A program made the translations under genes and the position numbers. The notes beneath the pieces are model-generated. The model was not told the DNA's origin. It was given only the letters and a program-made list of their open reading frames with translations, and made no database searches. Of a DNA stretch of 64,000 nucleotides, positions 1-12,000 are shown piece by piece. Positions within the stretch are counted from its first letter, which is position 1, and the number at the start of each line of letters is the position of its first letter. The stretch is from Monocercomonoides exilis (lineage: Eukaryota > Preaxostyla > Oxymonadida > Polymastigidae), in contig LSRY02000011.1 of the NCBI GenBank assembly GCA_001643675.2, forward strand, positions 496,001-560,000. Direction: 5' to 3'.

Positions 1-3000
1 AGCTGAATTTGAATTTTGCAGTGTACTTGCACAAAATGAAGGGCACACATCAGCCAACAGCTCAAAAATCTCAACGGCCGTCTCTCGCTCAATCAAAGAC
101 TCGTCAAATGCGATCTGAGTGAGAGGGCGCGAATGTGGATGAAATGGAGTCTTTGAATACAACGAAAAAGAGGTACTGGATTGTTTGAATGAGGGAATTG
201 AATTATTAATGGACGTTTTCAGAATTGAAGGGAGAGAAGAGGAAGAGGAAGGAGCAGATGATGAATCATTACCGGAATGAAAAGCTGATTGTGGAATGAC
301 AACAATTGGTGAATGCTCTACGAAGGATTTTGAAATGTTACTTGAAGGAGTTGACGAAGAAGAGGAAGAAGCAGAATTTAACTCAATATTTATCTGCTGA
401 GAAAGTGGGAAATAAGGCATTAACACAGGAATTAAACGGTTTGAGTGGAAAGAAGGGATCCATCGAGTAACAAGACATGGGTGATTCGGGTTAGATCTGT
501 GTTTTGAGTGAGACTTGTCAAAAAGCGTCCTCAAATGCGTTGCAATAACAATCATTTGGTCTTCTTTGTTGTTTGTCAACGTGTTTGAACCAGCTGACTC
601 TTCCATTTGAGAAGACACTGGAGTTGAATGGAAAAGATAAACTGCATTAGACCATTTTTGACGAACACTAACATGCTTCATCTTATTTTGTGTGCTCTCG
701 CTTTGACTTTGTCTTTTTGCAGGATATGCAAATGATAAATCTCTGGCTTTGAATTGGACAGAAATGGCACTTCTCTTCTCCTGTGCTTTGTATTCCTCAT
801 TTTTTGTTGTTTCTTCTTTTGAATAACTTTTTGAAGAATTATTGTTTGAATCCAAAATACCCTCATTTCTTAATGTGCTTCCTCCAATAAGCTTCAGAAG
901 CTTCGTTTCCACACTTTGTGCAAGGAGATCATCAGCATTCTGATTACTCTGCGAGCTGAGTGATGATGAAGGGGCAGACTTATTGAACCATTGATACATC
1001 ACATTGTGTTTAATGTTTGTTGAATAAAACGGTTTGTTTCGAGATGTCATGCTACCTATGCAGTTGTCTTTGCTTGCGTCATCTTCATCTTCTTCATATT
1101 CAATCATTTCATTCAAGTCTGTGACTGATATTCCAGATTTTCTGTAGTCAGCATTTCTTTGTCCTGATATCATCTTTTGATTCATCATGTTTTCATTGTA
1201 CTGATTTGCTTCATTCACAACCACCAGATAAAAACGATGTTGGTTGAGAATTGCAAGTGCACGGAGCATCGACTCGTATTGCTCATTCATTGAGCAAAGA
1301 TAGCTTCTTAAAAGAGACCGAAAGCAGACCGGGCAGCCAAGAAAGTGCAGGAAAGAGGAAGGAGAGGAGAAGAAAGAGTAGAGGTATTGCTCATTCCAGT
1401 TCATCAGCACAGCAAAAGGCGATTGAACAGAAGAAATATTTGACTCATTTGTGTCTGATTTAACAGAAGAGATCGAAGAAGCAGTTGAAGATGAGGCTGT
1501 TGGCCCAACATATACAGAGTGTTGAGATGGAGCAAAAAGCGAAGTGAAAAACTGTGAAAGCCTTGCTTTTGTTGATTTGCTGTCTTTTTCTGCTGATTCT
1601 CTGATTTTGTTACGAGTTGGCGTCTGATCAGCAGCAATTCTTTCATCAAGCACTTTGAAAGGCTCAAAGGTAATAAATCTAACTCCGCTGCTTTCAAATG
1701 AATAATAGCCAGCTTCCCTTGAATTCAGCGACAAAACATCGCAATTCTTAGCAAAATTACGTGCAGATGTTTTGTGCTGGTTGTGGAAAAGTGCAAAGAA
1801 CGGATGCTTCTCGTCTTCAATCCCGCTCATGAATTCCTTCAGAAACAGAATCACAAGCGCTCTGTTTTCCATCACAAATCGGAGATCAAAGAGGCTTTTA
1901 ACAGTCGAACTCTTTGGCCTAACTTTTTCGTCTTCTTGAATGGTTTCGTCTTCTTCATCACTTTCCCTTTCATTATTATCTATCAAATCAAATTCAGAAT
2001 CGACTAACTTTCGACTTTGTCTTCTTTCATCATCTTCTTTTTTTCCGTCTTTTCTTTCGTATCCTTCAACTTCCACATCAATTTCTTCAGTTGATCCTTT
2101 TTCCAACAATACTAATTGATAGTTATTTCTGTTTGCAGAGTTATTCAAAGCTTCTTTTTCTGAAGAAGATGCTTCTGGTTGTTCTGTCGGTGCATACACA
2201 TCATGCAGCATTGCCATACTGATATTTCTGGTGGTGCTTTCATCAGCTTCAACAGAAGCATTTTCACCAGTTGGATTAAAGCCAGTTAATAACATTTCCG
2301 ATGAATGCGAAAGCGAGGTTGAAACTTCACTCGTTGATAAGGGGGTTGGATAAGAAGAAGAAGAAGATAATGATGATGAAGTAGATTGAGAAATAAGATT
2401 GATTGGACTTTGCGAAGGAAGAGGAGAAGCAGCCAGCAAAGGAAGAGAAACAACAGGAGAAGAAGAGAAAGAACGGGGAAGACGAATGGATGAGCGAGCA
2501 GCGGAAGGTGTCATTGAAGACTGGGAAGATGGAAGTCGATTAGCTCCACTCGAAAGAATGGTGGCTGTGACTGAAGAAGAAACCGATTCAAATGGAGAAG
2601 GAGACGGAGCAGTGAAAGAAGAAGAAGAAGATTTTGACTTTTCTTCCAAATTTGTTATCTCTTCGATAGATGACTTTTTTATTGGTTGTGAATCTGCATA
2701 CAGAGGCAATGGCTTTTCTTCATTGTCACTTAGCATTTCAGGTGAAACTTCACTTGTATGTTCCTTTTGTGTCTCTTTTTGACAATTTTGTTCTTTTTTT
2801 GCTTCTTCTTCATCCGATATGCCTTTTAATTCTGTTTGGGAAGAATAGTTTGAATCGCCCTTTTTGAGATAATCAGCTGAATGATCGCTTTTCAGCAACT
2901 CGTTCAACGCATCCAATTCCATTGTCTTGCTCGTGAGATGCATCGGAAGCTTCGTGTAAATGACAGAGCGAGTTGATTTGCGCAAAGAAGAAGGCCTTAA

Positions 3001-6000
3001 AGCAGCCAAAGCAGAAGACGCTGCAAGCAAATTAAGATTTGACGGATCGTTGCTTTGGAAACGATGGATGTGTCCAGGAAGAGACAGAAATATCGAGTAA
3101 GGAAATGAAAGGAGCATAGCTTCAATATCTTTTTCATTGGGAGATTTTGAAGAGGTATCTGACAAAGAAGATGTTACCAAAGCAAGTTTCTGTTGTTCTG
3201 AGTTATTATTTATTTCATCACAGGTAAGCTTTTGTTCCTCTTGTGTATTCAATGAAGTATTTCTGAAAGACCAAATGAACAGCGAAGACATCGCATTCTT
3301 CACAGCTGAGTGAACAGGAAGAAGTGAAGGATAAGACAAAGATAGCTCTTCAAAGACAACATTCAACTTGTTTTGGGGCACATTCATTAAAAGCGAGTCT
3401 GCAGAAGAATCTGATTTAGAAATTGAAGCTGTTGAATCAAATAATGCGTTTTGTTGATAGTTCACTTCTGTTTCACTATCTTCAATTTTGCCATCTTTCT
3501 TTTTGTTGGTGCTCTTTTCCTTCTCCTGCTTTTCCTTCCATCTGAACTCGAGCTCATCTAAATGCGCTTGACAAATGGATAATAAGGTTGATTGTAATTC
3601 TTTGTTTTGCTTAAAATGGGATAATGTTGATGGATGGCGGAAGAATGATGATAAGTCAGTGTAGTGTGCATGCATGAAAAGCTGCTGCACAAAGATTACA
3701 GTGTCAAGTCGAGGCAGAATCGAAGAAGGAACAGGAGATGATGAAGGAGAAGGAGAAGGAGAAGATGTAGTTGCATCTTTCTTAAACAAATCAGAGAAAA
3801 TAGAACGATCATTTTTCTTTTCCGGCTGTTTTGATGCTTTTTGTTTAGCGCTTGAAGGATCAAAATATTCTTCTCCACTGAAATTATCTGTTAGCTCCAA
3901 AGCAGAAGTCAATTGGCTGAGTGGAATTAGTTTTTGCGAAGGGAAAAGAAGCATCGAAGAGGAAGACGCAGAGGAAGAGGCAGAAGTAGAAAAATCAGAA
4001 GAAGTCGGAGAAGATTCTGAAAAAGCACCTGCTTGTAAAAGAGATTGGGGTTGGTGGCAGATTACATTAAGCTGCTTTCGAAACAGCGAAAGACTCAAAG
4101 AATTGAAGCAAATGTGATAATCATCCTTCAGAACAGCTGGTGTTGTGAGGAGCAGACTTTTCCGATTTAATATTTTGCTTTCATTTGAAGCAATTTCTTC
4201 TTCCCTTTGCGATTGAAGCTCTTCTTCCTCCTTTTTCAGTCTTTCGTTTCCTGATTGGATGAGATAATCCTCTTGTTTAATGTCTTTGTTCCAATTCCCA
4301 GATGCATCTTCTCTGTTCATGTCTTTTCCTTCTTCGAAATAATATCCATTTTCATCAACTTCAGTGCGAGATTCATTGTTCTGCTCTTTTCTCTCTTTTT
4401 CTATTCCTTCTTCAATTCGAGTGCCAATCGTTGACTCCTCTCCAAAAAAGAAATCGTCAATCGACGGAGGGGCAGACATCAGCTCTGACTGCTCAGATTG
4501 CGAAATAATGAAACGCATCTTTTCGGAAGATGAGGCTGCGTCTGTTTCCGTCTGAGTATCTCCAATGTCTTCAAGATCGCTTGCCAATATTGATCTATCC
4601 GCATATTCTGATTGAGCTGACATTTCACGAGCATTTTGATTGGAAGATTTCCCTTCCGAGAGAATTAATGAAAGGGGATCATCACACGCTTCTTGCATGG
4701 AATCGATGCTGACTGTATGAAAAGTACTTTTTGAATCATTCGTTTCAGTTTTGGCTTTTTGAATTGATGATTTTTGACTGTTTGCTTCTTTGTTGTTATT
4801 CAGAAGTGCTTGAGAAGATAAACAAGTTTGAATCAAAAGTATATCTGAATTTTGCGCTTCGCTTTCCATTAGATCCCCATTTTCTGTTTTCTTTCCCTCT
4901 TCTTTTACTTCCATTCCTTTCAACTGCGTTTCATCAACTTCAAACGAATCAGTTGGATTCAGATAATTAGCCTTCATATTTGGAACCTTTCCGTCGCTTT
5001 TAACTTCAACAACATCCTGACTTGGATTATGCACCCACATTCCGTTTCTCTTCAGATCTGCAAAATTCGGATGGCAAAACACTGCAAAGTCCAGCGGAAG
5101 AGAAGACAGCTGAATGATTGGCTCAGCTTTGAACGAACGGAGCTGGCGATGAATAGAGCGCTTATCAGCTGAAATGAAGGGTTTTACCGAATCGGCATGT
5201 TCTTCTTGAGATGCTAACGATGAATCAACATTTTTTGTGTTATCAGTTGTTGAAAATGAACTTGATTTTGCAAATGTACTTTGCTCATCTATTTGATAGT
5301 TTCCATTAATCATTTTTTTATCATTATTCATCAAATGTTCTGAATTCACACATGTTCCATCTGTTTTTCTCTCTGAATCCTTTCTCTTAACTTTTTCACA
5401 ATCTTTGATAGCTTCATTCTCTGCCTTTTGTTCTTTTCCTTTGCTGTCATTTCCGTTTTTAGCTTTTCCGTTTTCTTTCTCTGGCGCTTCAATCTCTTTA
5501 TGTCTGGCTAAAGATAATTCTGAAAGCAATCCTCCTTTTCGCATCATTCTGTGTTTTCCTGCTCCCAATGCCCTGCATTTCTCTGCAGTAAACAGAGGAA
5601 GAATTGAAAGAGAATAAAGAACGGCAGTTGAATAAGCAGAAAATAGAGTGGAAAGACAGATTGTGTTCACAAAAGAGCTGAAAGGAGTGATTGGCGAAGA
5701 AAGTGGAGGATGGATATTTGAACGAGATGGATAAGATGACTGGCCATATAATACCTTCGAAATCCAAATATTCTTATTCAATTGTGACGAAGTGAGCAAA
5801 GAAGATAGAATAAATAGAGGGATTAGCACGCTGGAAGACTCAGGAATGTTTTGGTTGGCATTCTTTGAAGGCAAAGAAAAAAGCTGATTCGATAATAGCA
5901 ATGTCAAACATTCCTTGTGGCATTTTTCATTGCTTTCATCTGAATTACCATCGCTGCTTTTCATTCCATTTGCTTTTAATTCTAATTTTCTGTATTCGTC

Positions 6001-9000
6001 AATGAAACGATTGATTTGCTCTGAAACAGGAGTTGTCAAAAGCAACGACTTCAAGGAATCTTTGAGAGAAGGAGAAAAACGAGATAAATGAAGACGAGGA
6101 TTTTTCAATAGATTCCGAGAGAAATTTTCTGAGGACGAGGAAGATGCTGCTGAAGGAATTGAATTTTGAGAAACAGAAAGGGCATCATTTGCTTCTAATG
6201 AAGCAGAGCCACTCTGTTGAGGAATTGACAATTTCAAATCGTGGGAAAGAAGGAAAATAGGGCACAAAGATTTCTCAATTGCTCGTTTTTGTGCTGAATT
6301 AAACAAGTGACTTAAAACGTCTTGTAATTTTGTTGGTTTTTTGTTTCTTTCTATGTCAGCTTTAATTGAAGATAGTTGACTACATTTGTATGTGTGGTGT
6401 TTACGAGACTTAAGGGAGTTTGGATTTTTAGTTCGCAAGCAGCCATTTTCATTTGCCTTGTTCGCAACTCTGTTTGAATTGCTGATATGGATATTTTCTG
6501 AGTCTTCATATTTTTGCTTTTGATAAAGCTGAGGATAATTCTTTTCCTGCTTCTGAATCATTTCATCTGGTTGCACAGATCGTGAAATTGGAATGCAACA
6601 CAACGATTTTCTATGAGACGATGATAAATTTGATTCACAGGAGGTGAAAAGATGATTGTATGTAATTTCAGAAGGATCAACATCTGTATAGAAAGATATT
6701 TCTGGAATCATTTGTGCATCATTTGAAGCAATTCCATTTGTATGTTCTGCTTCTTCATTCTGTTTGGCATCTTTCAGAATATCTTTTACAGAAATAAGAT
6801 ATTGCGGATAGATGTATTTTTCCGTATTGTCATTTCCCCGACCTTGTTGTTTATTCATTAATGTTGTTTCCACCTCTGGCTTCCAACTGAAATCGAAGAG
6901 TAAACGAATACTGCTTTGGTTGCTGCGATCCTTTTCCAATTGCTTTCTCATTCTTTTCTTGGCTTTCAGCAAAGAACTGTTGAAAGACTGAAGATATCGG
7001 TTTAATTCAGTGAATCCAGAAATCTCAAGAATTGACGGATTGTCCGTGGCTGTGATGAGTGGGGCATCCAACGATGATTCATGTTGCTTTTGATAATTCA
7101 CAATACTTGAAGCTAATGCTGAACCCGATGAATTGCTTTGCCTTTTATTGGAGAATATTTGAGACATTTCAGAAAATTGCATGGGACGAGGAAAAGAAAG
7201 TGGAAGCGAAGGAAAATACAATGGAAACAGCTGCTTGTCAGCCAAATTTGTTCGAGCAGCACGCGAATTTTGTTTATCCTTTTGAATTCCAACTTTTGAT
7301 GTTGTTTCAAAATCCTTCGCTTTTATTGCTGCAGAATTCGAATCAGTTTTGTTTGATGATATTTGCTCTGAAGTCAATTGAGTGCTCTCCTTTTCATTGT
7401 TATGTTCTTTCTTTTTATTTGAATCAGAAGATGATTGCGAGAACGCAGCCCCTGTTGTGGCCGAAGCAAATGGAGAATCAAAAGCTGAGGAAGCATCTTT
7501 TCTTTGATCTGAATCTATTGACTGAGCTGTTGATGTGCCACTTTCGATCGGTAAGTCTTTTCTTTCTGATATTTTTGATGATGTTCTTGCGTCTTTGGTT
7601 TTCTCTTCTTTTCCAACACCATCTGCTTTCTCTGTTTTTTCATGCTTCTTTCCATTGAAATCTGACTTTTCAACGCTGAAGCATGTGCTTTCAACAACGT
7701 TTTCTTTGTTTCCAATCGATGGAATAATCTTGTTTGTTGTTGTTCTTTCACTTTCTATTTCCTCCTCCTCCTCCTCTTCTTCTTCTTCTTCTTCTTCCAC
7801 TTCATTTGTTTCTTCTTCGTTTTCATCTGTTAAATCCTCAAAAAGTGCCCAATCATCGTTTTCTTCGTTTTCCTTCTCAGCATTTGTTTCTTCTTTCCTT
7901 CTCATTTCTTCCTCATCTTGCTCCATTTCGTTGATAAAACGTTCTCTTTTGATTTCTTTCAAGATTGTTTTGTATTCCTCGCCAAACATGCCATACGCTA
8001 AAGCAAGTTCTTCTTCCTCTTTGTATTTGAAGCTGGTTGTATATTTTCCATCTTCAACTCTTTCCCTTTCTTTTGCCTCTTCTTCGTTTTCTCCAAATAA
8101 ATCATCTTCTTCCTCTTCATCCCATTCATCCGTTCCGATTCTCGATTTGTGCTTCAGAAGTTGGACTCTTTTCCTTTGAAGCGATGATAAATTAAAAGAA
8201 GAAGTAGAAAAAGGAAGAAAAATTGAAGAAAAGGTTTGGAGCGATGCAGAAGAACTGGCTGAAGATGGAAAAGGAAAGTTTGCAAAAGATTGAAGAGAGC
8301 TTTTCTTTGAAAAGGTGCTATTTTCAATATCTGCTCTTTCTTCATAAGGGTTCTGAATCTCGCCTGAGTTTGGAGAAATCATTGCCTTCAGCATTTGCAG
8401 CACCATCGAAGAATACAAAAATGGTGGCTGAATAACTGGATGATCCGAAAAGGCATCCAAACAGGAATCATTCCGCATATTCTGCCAGGAGTGTGTCCAA
8501 ATCGATTGGATTCGGTTTATTTCATCGTATTCTCCGAATAAACTTGCGATGCGTGAAGCTTCAAATTGGTTGGACTCGCCACAAAGGATAAACTGAAGAG
8601 AAGGAACGTTCAAAGCATTCTTTGAAATTATAGGCAAATTTTGAGCTGATTGAATATTAGTCTTTTTTGAGACAAGATTTACTGTTTGCTCATATGGCGA
8701 TGATTTGGAACTTGATGGCTCTTGTGAAATAGAATTTGTATATTGCAATTGAAGCTCTTCTGATGATGATAAGGAAGAAGACACAGATTCTGCTGGAGCG
8801 AATGAAAGCGTCTGAGCTGTCAAAATATTTCTTTTTTGTAGTTTTATTGATGAAGAAGCTCTCGTTTTCGCATTCTTTTGCGCAATTTGAGTTTCTTCTT
8901 CAACTTCTTTCTGTTTCTCAATGAGCTTTTTTGCATCTTTATTTCTGAGGAAGTTAACAGAAGAAGTGCTGGAAATATCAACTCTGAACAAAACATCTGT

Positions 9001-12000
9001 GATGATGGAATGGATAAACTTCTTCAGAGAATGTGGAGAACACTCCAACAATGGCACACTTGAAAAGGAAGAGAACGAAGAAGAAGAAGAAGAAGAAGAA
9101 TTCAAATGAGACGCATCCGCTTTTGCTTGTGCAGTTTTCGCCAAATTTTCAACAAACAAATAAAAACTGCTAATCCACCTGCATTCATCCAGTGAATAAA
9201 GCTCCTTTGCATATCGCAGAAGAAGCAATGAATCAGTCAGCGATGGCTTCACAGAAGAGCGGAAGCCTGTTTGTTGAGGGAGATAACATGAATCATTTAT
9301 AGAAGAATAAAAAGTAGACGATGAATCATTAGAGAATGAATCAAAAGATTGAGTCTGCTGAAAGATGGAAGAAAGAGGGAAATGTGGGTCAACTGGAGAG
9401 TCAGATGAAGAAATGCTTGAAGAATATCTGCTTTTAAAAGAGGAGGAAGAGGAGGAGGAAGAAGAAGAACCTAATGAATTTTGAGGGAAAACAGAGGACA
9501 AAGAAATTGTATATGAAGGAGATAGAAGGAGAATTGGATTGATATGCAACTGAGTCAAAATGGAGGAGAATAAATTGGATGAGAACATGCTGCGATGGGC
9601 ATTTGAAGGCAAATGAGAAGAAGAAGAAACAGAAGAAGAAGAAGATGATGATGATGTTGCATATCTATGTGATAAATATGTTGAAGAAGAATATGAAGAA
9701 TTTGCAGATTCATCCAATGAAGAAGCAGAAGTGCTTCTGAATGAACCAAAAGATGAATAATGCTGCTGATTGCCTGAATATAAAGACATTTCACCATCAA
9801 CATCAGCATTTGCATATGGATCATACAACTGCACATATCTCTTTCTTCTTTTTCTTCTCTTTCTTCTCTTTCTCATTTTCTGATCAATGTCATTTTTAAC
9901 ATTTTCACAAATATTCGATTCACTTGATAATAACAGATCTTCTGTCTGTCCCAAATACGAATGAAAACCTGTATGAGAATTCGAATGAAAGAGACGATTA
10001 TGATTAGATAGTAGAAAATTATTTGAATAATCACCTTCAAAACTATCAAGCTTCAATTCTTCTTCTTCTTCTTTCTGAGCATCAGACAAAAGCATCAAGA
10101 GAGAAGGATGCACAATCTCCTTCGCAACGGCATCTCGCTCAGCTGGCTCCATTTCATCCCACATTGTGCTGTCACCTTCAATCCAATTGAATCCGCTTGT
10201 TAAGCTGGCTTCGCCATTCACAGATGTGTAAGATGCTCCTCTTGACGAATATGAGCTGCTTCGCTGGCTGAAATGATAGTTCGATTTTGATTCTGAATCG
10301 CTTTCATTTCCATCAAAACTGTTCTTTTCCTGCTTTTCTTTCAAACAATTCTCGTTTTCATTCGAAGATACGCTTCTATCACCTCTAACACTTTTTGTTG
10401 AGCTGTCATCAATAGGAAAATACGGTGTGCTTCCCAAAGACTCAACCATCATCGGAGATGGAACATACGCAGACGGTGGAGCAAAAGGTGTTGAATGAAT
10501 TTCCTCTTTTCTCGAAGATAAAACAGATGAAGATGCTGATTGAGGAGAAAGTGAACGGCGGTTGGTCAAATGGTGCTGGATGATGGATGTGGCAGAAGAG
10601 CGCAGAAGACACGTGCGAAGAGAAGAAGAAAGAGAATGTGGCGTGTTTCCAGATGAAAGAAGCGTCTGTGTGAGTACTGGGCGATGCTTTTCTTGTGAGG
10701 CAAAAGAGGAAGATGAGGAAGATGAAGAGGAAGATGAAGAAGTTTGCTTTGACTCAATTGTGGCTGGAGTTGAAATTGGAGAAGACGATGAATACATCAT
10801 CTTGTCGCTTTGTTCCAGTGTTGGAGACTGCGCCAAGTCAAAATCCAAAGAAGGAGCTTCTGCTCTTGATGAGAAATTGCTTTCTTTCTCTGTTTCTTCC
10901 ATCGCTTCTTCAGTTTCATATTGTCTTCTATGAAACAAAAGATTGTTCTCTTCCTTATTTGTTATTTCTTTCCTTTCAACTGCTTTTTTCTCATCTCCAT
11001 TTTGTGCATTCTGCTGCCCAGAGTCGCTCAAGCAAAAAGGGTTGTGTGTTTGCTGGAACAGCACCAGCTGATCTGGGTGTATCAGAAGCGGAGGGAAAAA
11101 CAGATCTTCGTAAGTGACAGTCAGGAAAGGGAGAGAAAGAGGAGAAGACACATGGAGCTCGTCATACTCAGCAAGAGACGAAGGAACATGTGTTTGTGAC
11201 TTGTTTGTGGAAGAGGATTTGTCTGAAGCAATTTTGGAAGAAGACGAAAGCGGATCTGAATTCTGTTCGGTTGCGTGCCTGTTTTCATTGCGCTGCGCAT
11301 TCATCAAATTCAACTGCTGTTTCGTAATCTTTCTTTTGCTCCCTTTCCGCTCTTTCATAATAAACTCATCCAAGTCGTCTTCTTCTTCTTCTTCCTTTTC
11401 ATTCAACATCGAAGCATTCGCACTCATATCCACATTGCAATCACCTTTCCCTCCTTCATTTCCTTCATTTCCTTCATCATTCAATACACCCTTCTGTCTT
11501 TTTCTGTACCTCCATCTTCTCCTCCTCGCCCTGTTCCATGCCCTTATCTCCACATGCTGCACAGCCGTGTTTCCTCTCAGCATCGAAACCAGCCGCGCCT
11601 GTGCTATGTGAGGCAGCTGCTCAAAATAGTCCACCATTTCGCGTGTCTGCTGGAGCACATTCGATGGAATATGGAGGAATGCGTCGTTGTGTGTGAACAG
11701 CAGCGTGGAGTAATCGAAAGTGTTTCGATGAGCTGCTGGCTGATTATATGCTTCTGAAGAGAGGTCGGATCTTTGGAGATTGGAAGAATTTGAAAGCTTT
11801 GGTGGGACTTGCTTTGGTGACATGAGGCTTTTTGATGAATTCTGTGTGCCATCTGCTTGAAAAGAAGACGTGCAAAGCGGAGTGATTGGCAGCGACTGCT
11901 GAACGACTGCTTGTGATGCCTGCTGAGCAGCATTCTCTGAAGGAAGGCAGGTTTGTTCAGATTCCAATGGAGAAATGGATGTTGCTGTTGGGTCAACTGA